Below, in pieces: positions 23,910 through 32,420 of a stretch of 64,000 nt of DNA (its first letter is position 1; the number at the start of each line of letters is the position of its first letter). A program made the translations under genes and the position numbers. Where the stretch lies: contig JBBRNO010000001.1 of the NCBI GenBank assembly GCA_038230275.1, forward strand, positions 1 to 64,000. Reading direction: 5' to 3'. The notes under the pieces were generated by a model. It saw only the letters and a list, made by a program, of their open reading frames with translations, made no database searches and was not told the DNA's origin. The DNA comes from JANXXV01 sp038230275. GTDB lineage: Bacteria > Acidobacteriota > Terriglobia > Bryobacterales > Bryobacteraceae.

Positions 23910-24530
23910 TTAAATTACTACGACGTGCAGTTCCCCTGGTCCGTGTACACCGCGAACCAAGATTTGTTCAATATCACCGGTGCGGCTGGGCCCGGTAATC
24001 AGCACCATGGAACTGGATAGGTCCGCCGGCGTGGGGAGAATGGTCAACAGTTCATCCAGATTGCCGATGATGCGGCTCTCCGGAACGATGGCAATATGCA
24101 CAGGCGGCAGGAGAGAAATCATGCGTGGCTCCTGGTGGCTGGAGAGCATCACCAAGGTGCCGGTGTCCGCCAGGCCGTAGTCGGCACTGCTGATTCCGAT
24201 GTCGCTTTCAGCGCACAAGGCGCGGAGAGTTGCCTTGTCGGTGCCCGCGCAGGTTACCTCGTCCAGCGTGGTGATGCCGCAATCTCGTAACACGGAGGAA
24301 TTGGAGGCAACGGCGCGTTTCCCTTTCACCAGCCCCGCCACATACTCCCGTGCCTCGGCCGGAGATCCGGCTTTGAGTGTCTTTCCGTTGAGCCGTTCGA
24401 TGCAGGCAAAGAACGGGGCAAGATTCGGACGGGATGGCCGGAGATAGATCGCCGGGAGCGGTGGCGGGGGTTGCCCTGCCTGCCGGCCCAGAGCGCTTCG
24501 AATGCGGGTGAGAATTGCCTCGCGCGACAT
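23910..24530 (-). CDS. lutC: Lactate utilisation protein C (LUD domain)
   Basis: A 206-residue LUD-domain (DUF162, YkgG) protein, third component of the LutABC complex that oxidises L-lactate to pyruvate without the classical flavin enzyme. Recognisable parts are SDIGISSADYGLADTGTLV and the following SLLPPVHIAIVP, shared with the LUD domain of LutB. The ATG directly abuts the lutB stop (TAAATG), supporting coupled translation. Confidence 0.92.
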   Translation of the reverse strand: MSREAILTRIRSALGRQAGQPPPPLPAIYLRPSRPNLAPFFACIERLNGKTLKAGSPAEAREYVAGLVKGKRAVASNSSVLRDCGITTLDEVTCAGTDKATLRALCAESDIGISSADYGLADTGTLVMLSSHQEPRMISLLPPVHIAIVPESRIIGNLDELLTILPTPADLSSSMVLITGPSRTGDIEQILVRGVHGPGELHVVVI

Positions 24531-25946
24531 TTAGCGTTCCTTCCAAAGTTGACGGAAGCTCTTGGCTGCCGGAGGCGGCAGATCGCGCTGACTGAGCCAG
24601 CCGCGCACCGGCGCGACGTTCATGAACCAGGGCGCGGTGCTAAGCCATTCCCCGCCCTTGGGACCGAACATCGCAGCCAGACGGCCGCCTAACGCGTAAA
24701 CACGAGGATGTCGCATCACCCAGGCGAACGTCTGGAACGCGAAGCGCTCCAGCTTCGAGCTACCGTGAGCTTTCTTATCCGCGGTGACGTCCGCGCGGAG
24801 ATCGAGCAGCAGTTTGGGAATGTCTATTTTCACGGGACACACTTCCGCGCATGCGCCGCAAAGGCTGGATGCGAAGGGAAGCCATGGATCTTTCGCCACG
24901 CCGTGGAATTGCGGTGTGATGATGGCGCCGATGGGGCCGGAGTAGACCCATGGATAACTGTGGCCGCCAATCTTGCGATAGACCGGGCAGTGATTCAGGC
25001 AGGCTCCGCAGCGGATGCAATAGAGCGACTGCCGCCGTTCCGGATCGGCCAACAACTTAGTTCTGCCATTGTCGATCAAAATCAAATAAAACTCTTCCGG
25101 GCCATCTACTTCGCCTTCCCGCCGCGGACCAGACAAGAACGACGTATACGACGTCAACGGTTGGCCGGTGGCGCTTCGGCCCAGCAGCTTCAGGAAGACG
25201 CTGAGATCCTGCGCGCGCGGGATCAGCTTCTCAATCCCGGCGACCGCGATGTGGATCTTGGGCGCGCTGGAGGTGAGGCGCGCGTTGCCTTCGTTTTCGA
25301 CCACAACCACCGCGCCTGAATCCGCCACCACAAAATTCGCACCGGTTATTCCGATATCGGCGGCTAGGAATTTCTGACGCAGAACCGCCCGCGCGATCAT
25401 GGTTTGCTTCTCGGGTACCACCTCGCGCTCAATGCCCAGTTTTTCAGTGAAGATATCCGCCACGTCGTAGCGGGTCATGTGCAACGCCGGAGCGACAATG
25501 TGATATGGCTTCACGCCCGCCAGCTGGATAATGTACTCGCCCAAGTCGGTTTCCACGGCTTCCAGGTGATGATGCTCCAGACGCTCGTTCAGGTCGAGTT
25601 CTTCGGTGGTCATCGACTTGGATTTCACGATCAACTTCGCGCCACGTACCTTCGCCAGGCTCAGGATGAAGTCTGCTACTTCGACGCCGTCGTTGCAAAA
25701 CACTACTTTGCCGCCGTGTGCGGCTACATTCGCCTCCACTTGCTCCAAGTAATAATCGAGATTGTCGATGGTGTGTTTTTTCAGCTCATTGGCGTAGGTG
25801 CGCAAGTCCTGATAGTCGGGCAACAGGTCGCCGGCAATGGCGTTCTTGCGGTGATCGATCAGGCGGCCAGTCCCGGCGTAAATTGCAAGCTGCAGGTTGG
25901 CGTCGGCTAGAGTGGTGGCGATTTTTTCAGGATGAGTGGCGGCCAT
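24531..25946 (-). CDS. lutB: Lactate utilisation iron-sulfur protein B
   Basis: A 471-residue protein joining a LUD domain (about residues 60-290, with ADIGITGANFVVADSGAVVV) to a ferredoxin-type part with two [4Fe-4S] motifs, CIRCGACLNHCP and CGACAEVCPVKI, and a C-terminal DUF3390 segment. It passes electrons in the LutABC lactate-oxidising complex. The ATG at 25946 follows the lutA stop by four bases and gives the family's usual beginning; a TTG at 25964 would extend into lutA. All iron-sulfur cysteines are present. Confidence 0.94.
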   Translation of the reverse strand: MAATHPEKIATTLADANLQLAIYAGTGRLIDHRKNAIAGDLLPDYQDLRTYANELKKHTIDNLDYYLEQVEANVAAHGGKVVFCNDGVEVADFILSLAKVRGAKLIVKSKSMTTEELDLNERLEHHHLEAVETDLGEYIIQLAGVKPYHIVAPALHMTRYDVADIFTEKLGIEREVVPEKQTMIARAVLRQKFLAADIGITGANFVVADSGAVVVVENEGNARLTSSAPKIHIAVAGIEKLIPRAQDLSVFLKLLGRSATGQPLTSYTSFLSGPRREGEVDGPEEFYLILIDNGRTKLLADPERRQSLYCIRCGACLNHCPVYRKIGGHSYPWVYSGPIGAIITPQFHGVAKDPWLPFASSLCGACAEVCPVKIDIPKLLLDLRADVTADKKAHGSSKLERFAFQTFAWVMRHPRVYALGGRLAAMFGPKGGEWLSTAPWFMNVAPVRGWLSQRDLPPPAAKSFRQLWKER

Positions 25947-25950
25947 GAAT

Positions 25951-26676
25951 TTACCGGGATGCAAGAAGTTCGGCCAGGTGCATGGTGCGCACCGGTAGCT
26001 TGGCCCGATGGAGAGCGCCCTGCAGTTGCATCAGGCAACTGGAGTCAATGGACACCACCACGCTGGCGCCCGTCTTCTGAATGGATTGAATTTTCGTTCG
26101 TGCCATGCCGCCGGAGACTTCGGCAAATTTCACGGAGAACGTTCCCCCGAAGCCGCAGCACTCTTCGGCAATATCCATCTCTCTCAACTCCAGGCCTTTC
26201 ACTTTCGACAACAGCAGGCGCGGCCCCGATTTGATTTTCAACTCGCGCAAGGCATGGCAGCTGTCGTGATAGGTGGCAATGCCGCCGAAGCTGGCGCCTA
26301 CATCTTCCACCTTGGCTACCTCAAGCAAGAACCGGGAGAATTCCCAGACGCGCTTTTCCAGGCTGTGAACCTCTTCCAGGCGAGAGGGTTCAGAGGCGAA
26401 CAACTCTGCAAAATGATGCGTGATCATTGACGTGCAGGAACCGGAGGGCACCACGATGTATTCGGCGTCGCGGAACACATCCAAAAAATGCACGGCTACC
26501 GAGCGTGCTTCCTGCCGATAGCCGCTATTGAAGGCGGGTTGCCCGCAGCAGGTCTGCGCCGGATTAAAGTCGACGGCCCAGCCAATCCGTTCCAACACGG
26601 AGGCCATGGAAATGCCCACGTTCGGAAATAACTGGTCCACGATACACGTAACAAACAGGGATGCTCGATTCGGCAT
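25951..26676 (-). CDS. lutA: Lactate utilisation protein A, CCG-domain protein
   Basis: A 241-residue protein with two CCG domains (DUF3483-type cysteine-rich), as found in LutA/YkgE, glycolate oxidase GlcF and heterodisulfide reductase. The first Cys cluster is TCCGQPAFNSGY, the second EECCGFGGTF, with single Cys at VTCIVD and TYHDSCHALRE completing each site. It opens the lutABC operon and lies 51 bases from the divergent gene at 26728. Confidence 0.94.
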   Translation of the reverse strand: MPNRASLFVTCIVDQLFPNVGISMASVLERIGWAVDFNPAQTCCGQPAFNSGYRQEARSVAVHFLDVFRDAEYIVVPSGSCTSMITHHFAELFASEPSRLEEVHSLEKRVWEFSRFLLEVAKVEDVGASFGGIATYHDSCHALRELKIKSGPRLLLSKVKGLELREMDIAEECCGFGGTFSVKFAEVSGGMARTKIQSIQKTGASVVVSIDSSCLMQLQGALHRAKLPVRTMHLAELLASR

Positions 26677-26727
26677 GAATCTAGAATCTTACCAGTCACG
26701 GCGAGTCGACGCGATATAATCGTAACA

Positions 26728-27138
26728 GTGCGACGAAGAAGTTTTCTTCCGCTGTTCCTGTTCGGCCTGCCCGCTCTGGCCATTGAGCCGGAAGCCGCTG
26801 TTGTGCGCGGCAAGCTGATTGGCGGGCCCGCGGTTCATACGGCTGGCGGAAGCACCATTGCGCTCATTGGCGACGACCCGACGATGGCGGTTCTGCGCGA
26901 CCAGCGGCTGGCAGGCGTGGATTTAGAAGCGCACGGCCACCCCTCCGCGCCCGGGCAGTTCCTCATCGACAAAATTCATACCCGGTCGCTGTTCGCCTAT
27001 CAGAGCGGCAAGAAGCTGATGGTTACCTACTGGTGCGATGTCTGCTACATCCGGACCTTTTCGCCCGGCGTTTGCTGGTGCTGTCAGGACTACACCAAAC
27101 TTGACCTGATAGATCCTGATAAAGTCGTTAAGGAATGA
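26728..27138 (+). CDS. Small secreted protein with C-terminal cysteine cluster
   Basis: A 136-residue exported protein starting at GTG (RRRSFLPLFLFGLPALA is a signal peptide with an Arg-rich front). The middle part is a likely small beta-fold (VVRGKLIGGPAVHTAGGSTI) and the end carries five Cys in 15 residues, WCDVCYIRTFSPGVCWCC. That spacing could bind a metal or form disulfides. I do not know the family. Its stop overlaps the ATG of the mutarotase gene (ATGA), so both are made together. Confidence 0.75.
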   Translation: MRRRSFLPLFLFGLPALAIEPEAAVVRGKLIGGPAVHTAGGSTIALIGDDPTMAVLRDQRLAGVDLEAHGHPSAPGQFLIDKIHTRSLFAYQSGKKLMVTYWCDVCYIRTFSPGVCWCCQDYTKLDLIDPDKVVKE

Positions 27139-28166
27139 AAGCCAGCTTCGTACTGCTCCTGCTACCCATCATGTTGCAAGCCGCAAACTACACCTCAGAG
27201 GCACTGACTGTCGACGGCATTGAGGTGATCCGCCTTGCCGACGCCGCCCATAAAACGGAGGTAATGATTGTACCTTCCGTAGGAAATAACTCTTACGAAA
27301 TGAAAGTGAATGGGAAGCGTGTCTTCTGGAATCCTTACAATTCGGTGGGTGAGTTCAAGGCCAAACCGGTGAACCTGGGAAATCCGTTCCTGGCGCCGTG
27401 GGCGAACCGGTTGGAGGCGGACTCCTTCTATGCCAATGGCAAGAAGTACATCTTGAATCCGGCGCTGAACAGCTTCCGGTACGATGGGAACCACAAGCCA
27501 ATTCATGGGTTGGTGATGTATTCGGCCGAATGGAAAGTGGTCAATGTCAAAGCTGGCCCGAAGGGCGCGGAGGTGACCAGCCGGTTGGAATTCTGGCGGC
27601 ATCCGGATTGGATGGCGCAGTTCCCGTTTGCCCACAACATCGATATGACGTACCGTCTGCTGGACGGAGTGCTGGAAGTGGAGACGGTGATTGACAATCA
27701 ATCCACCGAGGCGATGCCGGTGGGGATCGGCTACCACCCGTACTTTACCCTGCATGACGCGCCGCGAGATGCATGGAAAGTTCATATGCCGGTCAAAGAG
27801 CATCTGGTGTTGTCGAGCGTCCTGATCCCTACCGGCGAAACCAAGCCGATGCCGTTTAGCGATCCGCAATCGCTTAGCGGGTTCCAGTTGGACGATGTGT
27901 TTGGCGGACTGGTGCGCGGTTCCGACGGCCGGGCTGAATTCTGGGTGCAGGGTGTGAAAGAAAAGATATCAGTCTTCTACGGGCCGAAATATCCCATCGC
28001 GGTGGTCTACGCGCCGAAAGGGCGGGACTTCATTTGCTTTGAGCCGATGAGCGGACCGACCAACGTCTTCAACATGGCGCAGGCCGGAACGTATAAAGGC
28101 TTGCAGACCGTGCCGGCAGGTTCTAAGTGGCGTGAGAGCTACTGGATACAGCCTAGCGGGTTTTAG
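27135..28166 (+). CDS. Secreted aldose 1-epimerase (mutarotase) family protein
   Basis: A 343-residue exported protein of the galactose-mutarotase fold. Signal peptide MKASFVLLLLPIMLQAANY. Family features are the substrate-facing NPFLAPWANRLEADSF (the Asn-Arg pair), HKPIHGLV, GIGYHPYF with the catalytic His, and FICFEPMSGPTN with the catalytic Glu. The enzyme class interconverts alpha and beta anomers of sugars; being secreted, it would act on sugars in the periplasm or act as a sugar-binding relative. ATGA overlap with the cysteine-cluster protein sets the start. Confidence 0.88.
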   Translation: MKASFVLLLLPIMLQAANYTSEALTVDGIEVIRLADAAHKTEVMIVPSVGNNSYEMKVNGKRVFWNPYNSVGEFKAKPVNLGNPFLAPWANRLEADSFYANGKKYILNPALNSFRYDGNHKPIHGLVMYSAEWKVVNVKAGPKGAEVTSRLEFWRHPDWMAQFPFAHNIDMTYRLLDGVLEVETVIDNQSTEAMPVGIGYHPYFTLHDAPRDAWKVHMPVKEHLVLSSVLIPTGETKPMPFSDPQSLSGFQLDDVFGGLVRGSDGRAEFWVQGVKEKISVFYGPKYPIAVVYAPKGRDFICFEPMSGPTNVFNMAQAGTYKGLQTVPAGSKWRESYWIQPSGF

Positions 28167-28169
28167 ACG

Positions 28170-28736
28170 CTATTGATTGATATTGTTGACCAGTTCGAAT
28201 TTAAGTTTCTTCGCAGGCGCAGCGAGGTTGCCTCCGGCATCCACAACCGTGTTCAAATGCCGCATTGCATTGATGGTATCTTTTTGCCTGAGCAGTGCCT
28301 TGGCAAGGTAGAAGTGAATCCGTTCCACATAGGGCGAAGTTTGCAGGCCTTCCGCTACTTTCAGTTCCCGAATACCCGCCTGCGTGTCGTCGGTGAGCAA
28401 GTACGTAACTCCAAGAAAGAACCGGACCTCCGGGTTATCGGGTTGCTGGCCGGTGGCTTTCTGGAGTGCATACGAGGCGCGCGAGTAGTCCTTGGCGCGA
28501 TAGTAATTCATGGCCTCTGCGAACAACGGCTCGTTAGCGGTGGCGGCTACAGCAGGTTCGCCAGCCGGCCAGTCAGGCGCGTCGAAGTGCGCCGGATCCG
28601 CGTGCGACGCCGATACCACGGCCGGGCTGGCAGGTTCCGTAGTCAGGGGCATATCGGCGATCAGCCAGGTGACAAAGCCCGCCACGGCTGCTGCGGCTAG
28701 TATGCCCGGTACCCACTTGGCGATTCGACCATTCAT
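28170..28736 (-). CDS. Membrane-anchored TPR protein
   Basis: A 188-residue protein with one N-terminal membrane segment (ILAAAAVAGFVTWLIAD), an Ala/Pro-rich linker to about residue 65, and then about three tetratricopeptide-like helical pairs (EAMNYYRAKDYSRASYALQK, NPEVRFFLGVTYLLTDDTQA, RIHFYLAKALLRQKDTINA). TPR domains mediate protein contacts; with the anchor it most likely organises a periplasmic complex. It converges on the mutarotase gene with three bases between the stops and is divergent from the parvulin gene. Confidence 0.82.
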   Translation of the reverse strand: MNGRIAKWVPGILAAAAVAGFVTWLIADMPLTTEPASPAVVSASHADPAHFDAPDWPAGEPAVAATANEPLFAEAMNYYRAKDYSRASYALQKATGQQPDNPEVRFFLGVTYLLTDDTQAGIRELKVAEGLQTSPYVERIHFYLAKALLRQKDTINAMRHLNTVVDAGGNLAAPAKKLKFELVNNINQ

Positions 28737-28826
28737 ATGGTAAGAAGAACAAGTATAGCGGACATTAGTTAATTATTCATTACTAAACCCGGGGTTCTCA
28801 TTTTTGTTGTGCGGAGGGGGTACAGT

Positions 28827-29651
28827 GTGTCTCTTGTAGTCAACGGTGAAACCATCGACGAAGAGCTGATTCGAGACGAAGTGAAGCTAACGCGTCCGCG
28901 ATACGAAGAGATGGTGGATGGGCTGGATCCGGTAGCAAAGGAGATCCAATTGTGGGATTGGTCCAGGGAAACCGTAATTGAGCGTACGCTATTGCGTCAG
29001 GAAGCTCTGAGAGACCCCGAGCCGATCTCGTCCGACACCGTTGAAGAAGCCTTGCGTGCCATGCCTCCCGGCAGTGGCGACGTGAGGGAAGACGTGGAAG
29101 CCCGGCTTCGGCTCGACCGGTTTCTGCAGAAGCTGACAGCCAAGGTTCCGCCCCCGAAATACAAAGATATTGGCGATTATTACAAGAAATATAGAGAGCA
29201 GTTCTTATTACCGGAAATGATAAGGGCGGCACATATTGTCAAGAATGTGGATGACAAGACGGATGAGCAAACAGCCTTGGATGTGATGAAGCAAGCGGAG
29301 GCCGAACTAAATAAGGGAGTGGCATTTGCAGAGGTGGCGGACCGGTATTCCGATTGCGCGGGGAATGGAGGCGACCTGGGCTACTTCCCTCGCGGCGAAA
29401 TGGTGGACGAGTTCGACGGAGTGGTCTTCGCGTTGGCGCGGAACGAAAGAAGCGGTATTTTCCGCACCAGCTTCGGGTTTCATATCGCCAAATGCCATGA
29501 CAAAAAACCGGCCGGTTACCGAAGTCTGGCAGAGGTTCGGCAGGATATCGAACGGCTGCTGCATCGCGAAAAACAGGAACGGGCACTGGAACAATTTGTG
29601 GATGGCCTGAAGGCGAAAGCTGAGATCCGCAATGTGGCAAGGAAGGCATGA
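28827..29651 (+). CDS. Parvulin-type peptidyl-prolyl cis-trans isomerase
   Basis: A 274-residue foldase. The N-terminal 125 residues are a SurA-like helical part (VNGETIDEELIRDEV), and the parvulin domain lies at about residues 130-235, with IRAAHIVK, DRYSDCAGNGGDLGYFPRGE and FRTSFGFHIAKCHDKKP. No signal peptide is visible, so it may act in the cytoplasm, unlike SurA or PrsA. The GTG at 28827 is chosen because GGAGGGGG lies 7-8 bases in front; an upstream GTG at 28809 precedes that site. Its TGA overlaps the ATG of the formylglycine-generating enzyme gene, so the two are translationally coupled. Confidence 0.9.
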   Translation: MSLVVNGETIDEELIRDEVKLTRPRYEEMVDGLDPVAKEIQLWDWSRETVIERTLLRQEALRDPEPISSDTVEEALRAMPPGSGDVREDVEARLRLDRFLQKLTAKVPPPKYKDIGDYYKKYREQFLLPEMIRAAHIVKNVDDKTDEQTALDVMKQAEAELNKGVAFAEVADRYSDCAGNGGDLGYFPRGEMVDEFDGVVFALARNERSGIFRTSFGFHIAKCHDKKPAGYRSLAEVRQDIERLLHREKQERALEQFVDGLKAKAEIRNVARKA

Positions 29652-30616
29652 ACAAACCTGCCAACCCTTGTTGTGTACCAAGCAAGCAGCGGGCGGCGTT
29701 GCTTGCGTTTTCCTCCAGGGCGTCGGCAGAGAGGATTCGTGCCACCGGCGGCTCCACGGAAGGGATGATCAAGCTGGACGGCGGCCGGTTTCTGATGGGT
29801 ACCGAAAATGCCGACGGCTTTCCGGCCGATGGCGAGGGCCCGGTTCGAGAGGTGACGCTGGATGGATTCTATCTGGATGCCGCACCCGTAACGAACGAAC
29901 AATTCGGGGAATTCGTACGCAAGACCGGATACGTCACTGAGTCCGATCGGTTTGGATGGTCGTTTGTCTTCCACAAGCACATCGCCGTGGGGGAGATTCC
30001 GCTCTTGGTGGAGGATCGTGTTCGGGGCGTCGAGTGGTGGTGCAAGGTCAATGGCGCAAACTGGGAGCGGCCCGAGGGACCTGGCTCCTCGATTGATTCC
30101 CGGGCGAAATATCCGGCGGTTCACGTGAGTTGGAACGACGCCTCGGCATACTGTGAATGGGCAGGCAAGCGATTGCCCACCGAAGCGGAGTGGGAGTACG
30201 CGGCACGGGGCGGATTGGAGCAGAAGAGCTTTCCCTGGGGCGACGAATTGACTCCGGAAGGCCGCCATTTGTGCAACATCTGGCAGGGTGAGTTTCCCAA
30301 TCACGATACGGCGGAAGACGGCTACTCGGCTCCGGCTCCAGTGGACGCGTTTCCAGCCAATGGATACGGGTTCCAAACCATCACCGGTAATACCTGGGAA
30401 TGGTGCGGCGACTGGTTTCACCCTTCCTTCCATGTGACGGCTACCAGACGGAACCCGGTGGGGCCACCGGGCGGGACACACAAGGTGATGAAGGGCGGGT
30501 CGTATTTGTGCCATGCGTCTTACTGCAATCGTTACCGGGTGGCAGCGCGGACTTCAAACACGCCGGACAGCGCCACGACGAATATTGGATTCCGCTGCGC
30601 GAGGGATTTGGGATGA
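29648..30616 (+). CDS. Formylglycine-generating enzyme (sulfatase-activating)
   Basis: A 322-residue SUMF1/FGE-domain protein. Key features are the N-terminal GGRFLMGTENADGFPADGEG, WNDASAYCEWAGKRLPTEAE, and the C-terminal GGSYLCHASYCNRYRVAAR. The last holds Cys288 and Cys293, the copper-binding pair required for oxygen-dependent conversion of a sulfatase Cys to formylglycine, so it should be a true FGE and not just a lectin-like relative. The N-terminus has NPCCVPSK, also common in bacterial FGEs. The start is fixed by the ATGA overlap with the parvulin gene. No sulfatase is encoded in this window, so the client is elsewhere. Confidence 0.93.
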   Translation: MNKPANPCCVPSKQRAALLAFSSRASAERIRATGGSTEGMIKLDGGRFLMGTENADGFPADGEGPVREVTLDGFYLDAAPVTNEQFGEFVRKTGYVTESDRFGWSFVFHKHIAVGEIPLLVEDRVRGVEWWCKVNGANWERPEGPGSSIDSRAKYPAVHVSWNDASAYCEWAGKRLPTEAEWEYAARGGLEQKSFPWGDELTPEGRHLCNIWQGEFPNHDTAEDGYSAPAPVDAFPANGYGFQTITGNTWEWCGDWFHPSFHVTATRRNPVGPPGGTHKVMKGGSYLCHASYCNRYRVAARTSNTPDSATTNIGFRCARDLG

Positions 30617-30643
30617 GATGAGCGACGGTGCGCCGGCCCCGAT

Positions 30644-32371
30644 TCAGATTACCGGTCTTGCATTCCGCGCAACCTCGACGACACGATCCAGTTTCTCGCC
30701 GATTTCCTCATCAATTAGCTCTCGTGGAACCAGATGGGCCAGAACGTGGTAATCCGTCTTCTGCATCAGGTTGCGCAATCCGAGCTTTCTAAAATAGGTC
30801 TGGAACACGGGATCCAGAAAATCGTCAGTTGCCTGCACATCGGGCCCGAACGGATCCGGTCGACCCAACGTTCTTAATGCCGCTGCCACTTCGTTTATTG
30901 ACTCCTGCATGGCAACCTGCTGACGTTCCTGGAGCGCAGCTGCGAACAGCGGCCGGGGCTCATCCTCAACCTGCTGCGCATAGGCGAGTAGAGTTTGCGG
31001 AAAGCACAAATAGTTCTCGATCTCTCTCCAACTCCATTTCAACGCGCATAGAGGGCCGGTATAGTCGAGTTCCTGTGGAATCCAATCGAAGATGGCAACA
31101 CCAACCAAATCCGGTTTCGCTTCGCGCAAACCGAAGAAGTGATCGTTCGCCTTAGGAAGCACATTTGCGACGTAATGAACAAAGGGCTTTTCCAGAATCT
31201 TTTTCGCAGGGTGATCCAGTAGATCCGCGAAAGCCTGCAGAATTGCCAGGTCCGTCGAACCTTTCAAATAGAGAACCCAACCAGTCTGCTCCGCCTGGTA
31301 GTATTGATCGAATCCGATGGATCGCAGCGACTTGAGAACTTGACTGCGCCGATCGTCGATACGATGGGGCTTGCCCACAAAGGCCACGACGATATCGCGA
31401 TCGGCGGCTTCATTCAGAAGTACTTCAGAGTGGCTCGCAGCGATCACCTGACATCCCTGCAACTCCGCCGTTTGCGTCAGTATCCGATAGATTTGTCTTT
31501 GCCGTAGGATCTCGAGGTGGGCGTCGGGTTCGTCCAACAACAAGACTGAGCCAGGGTGGGTATAAAGATGGGCGAGAAGCAATAGAGTTTGTTGCAGTCC
31601 CCGGCCGGAGGATACCAAATCCAGCTCGATTCCCCCATCGTGATAGGACATCGTGATCTGGCCTCGCTCTTTAATGAACTCGGGCGGATTCAGCGTTACG
31701 CCGAACAAATCCTTCGTTTGGCCGACCAACCGATTCCAACGCGATTGATCAGGAAAGTCGTAGATTTGAAAACATAGATTGCGCAGCACTTCGGCTGTGC
31801 GGCCTTCTCCGATTCGGACATCGACGGCTCCGTCTTGAAGGCGGTCTTCCGATGCCGACATTCCCGACATTGAAGGCAGGAAGGCAACCCTCACCGGCGC
31901 GGCAATCGTGGGCACGGGCATGCGCCCAGGTTGCGCGTCTTCATTCCTGCGCAATGGCCGGCAGTAGAATGATTCCTGATTGGCGTAATCGAACTCGAAA
32001 CCGCAATCCCATTCAACGCCGTTTGTGACGCCCGAAACCAGAATGTCTATTCTTACATTCCTGGTTACCTGTGCTACATTATTTCGCTGGATGGCGCGAA
32101 CGTGCAGATCCTTCCACAACAAGTTGGCGGAGGGTACAGGAACGGCGATCAGATCCCGCCGATTGATTGTGACGCCCAGCCGCTTTTCCGGCGTTTCTTT
32201 AGCCGAACGTTTTTCCGTCCATTTCCGCAAGCCGACCTCCCATAGCGCGAGCGCTTGTAGAGCGGTGGTTTTGCCTGAATTATTGGGACCTACAAAAACA
32301 ACAGTTTTACCAAGCTCGATCTCGACATCTTTGAGGCGCTTGAAGTTTTTGACTCGCAGGCTAGTAAGCAC
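30644..32371 (-). CDS. OLD-like AAA ATPase with altered Toprim-like domain, possible defence protein
   Basis: A 575-residue protein with an SMC/ABC-type ATPase domain split by a long insert: Walker A GPNNSGKTT (28-36), signature SSGRGLQQT (254-262), Walker B VLLLDEPDAHLE (276-287) and ASHSEVLL as the switch. The C-terminal third fits the Toprim-like domain of overcoming-lysogenization-defect nucleases: YLKGSTDLAIL, then VAIFDW and WREIENYL. The first motif normally carries Glu (LEGxTD); here it is Lys370, while Asp429, Glu450 and Glu452 remain. OLD proteins act alone or with a helicase (Gabija) against phages. No partner gene is present. Start is GTG without a clear ribosome site, 49 bases after the pckG stop. 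Confidence 0.82.
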   Translation of the reverse strand: MLTSLRVKNFKRLKDVEIELGKTVVFVGPNNSGKTTALQALALWEVGLRKWTEKRSAKETPEKRLGVTINRRDLIAVPVPSANLLWKDLHVRAIQRNNVAQVTRNVRIDILVSGVTNGVEWDCGFEFDYANQESFYCRPLRRNEDAQPGRMPVPTIAAPVRVAFLPSMSGMSASEDRLQDGAVDVRIGEGRTAEVLRNLCFQIYDFPDQSRWNRLVGQTKDLFGVTLNPPEFIKERGQITMSYHDGGIELDLVSSGRGLQQTLLLLAHLYTHPGSVLLLDEPDAHLEILRQRQIYRILTQTAELQGCQVIAASHSEVLLNEAADRDIVVAFVGKPHRIDDRRSQVLKSLRSIGFDQYYQAEQTGWVLYLKGSTDLAILQAFADLLDHPAKKILEKPFVHYVANVLPKANDHFFGLREAKPDLVGVAIFDWIPQELDYTGPLCALKWSWREIENYLCFPQTLLAYAQQVEDEPRPLFAAALQERQQVAMQESINEVAAALRTLGRPDPFGPDVQATDDFLDPVFQTYFRKLGLRNLMQKTDYHVLAHLVPRELIDEEIGEKLDRVVEVARNARPVI

Positions 32372-32420
32372 TACCGACGATATTACCGCGCACCGGGCGA
32401 AGCAGGGGGTTGCCCCGAGC

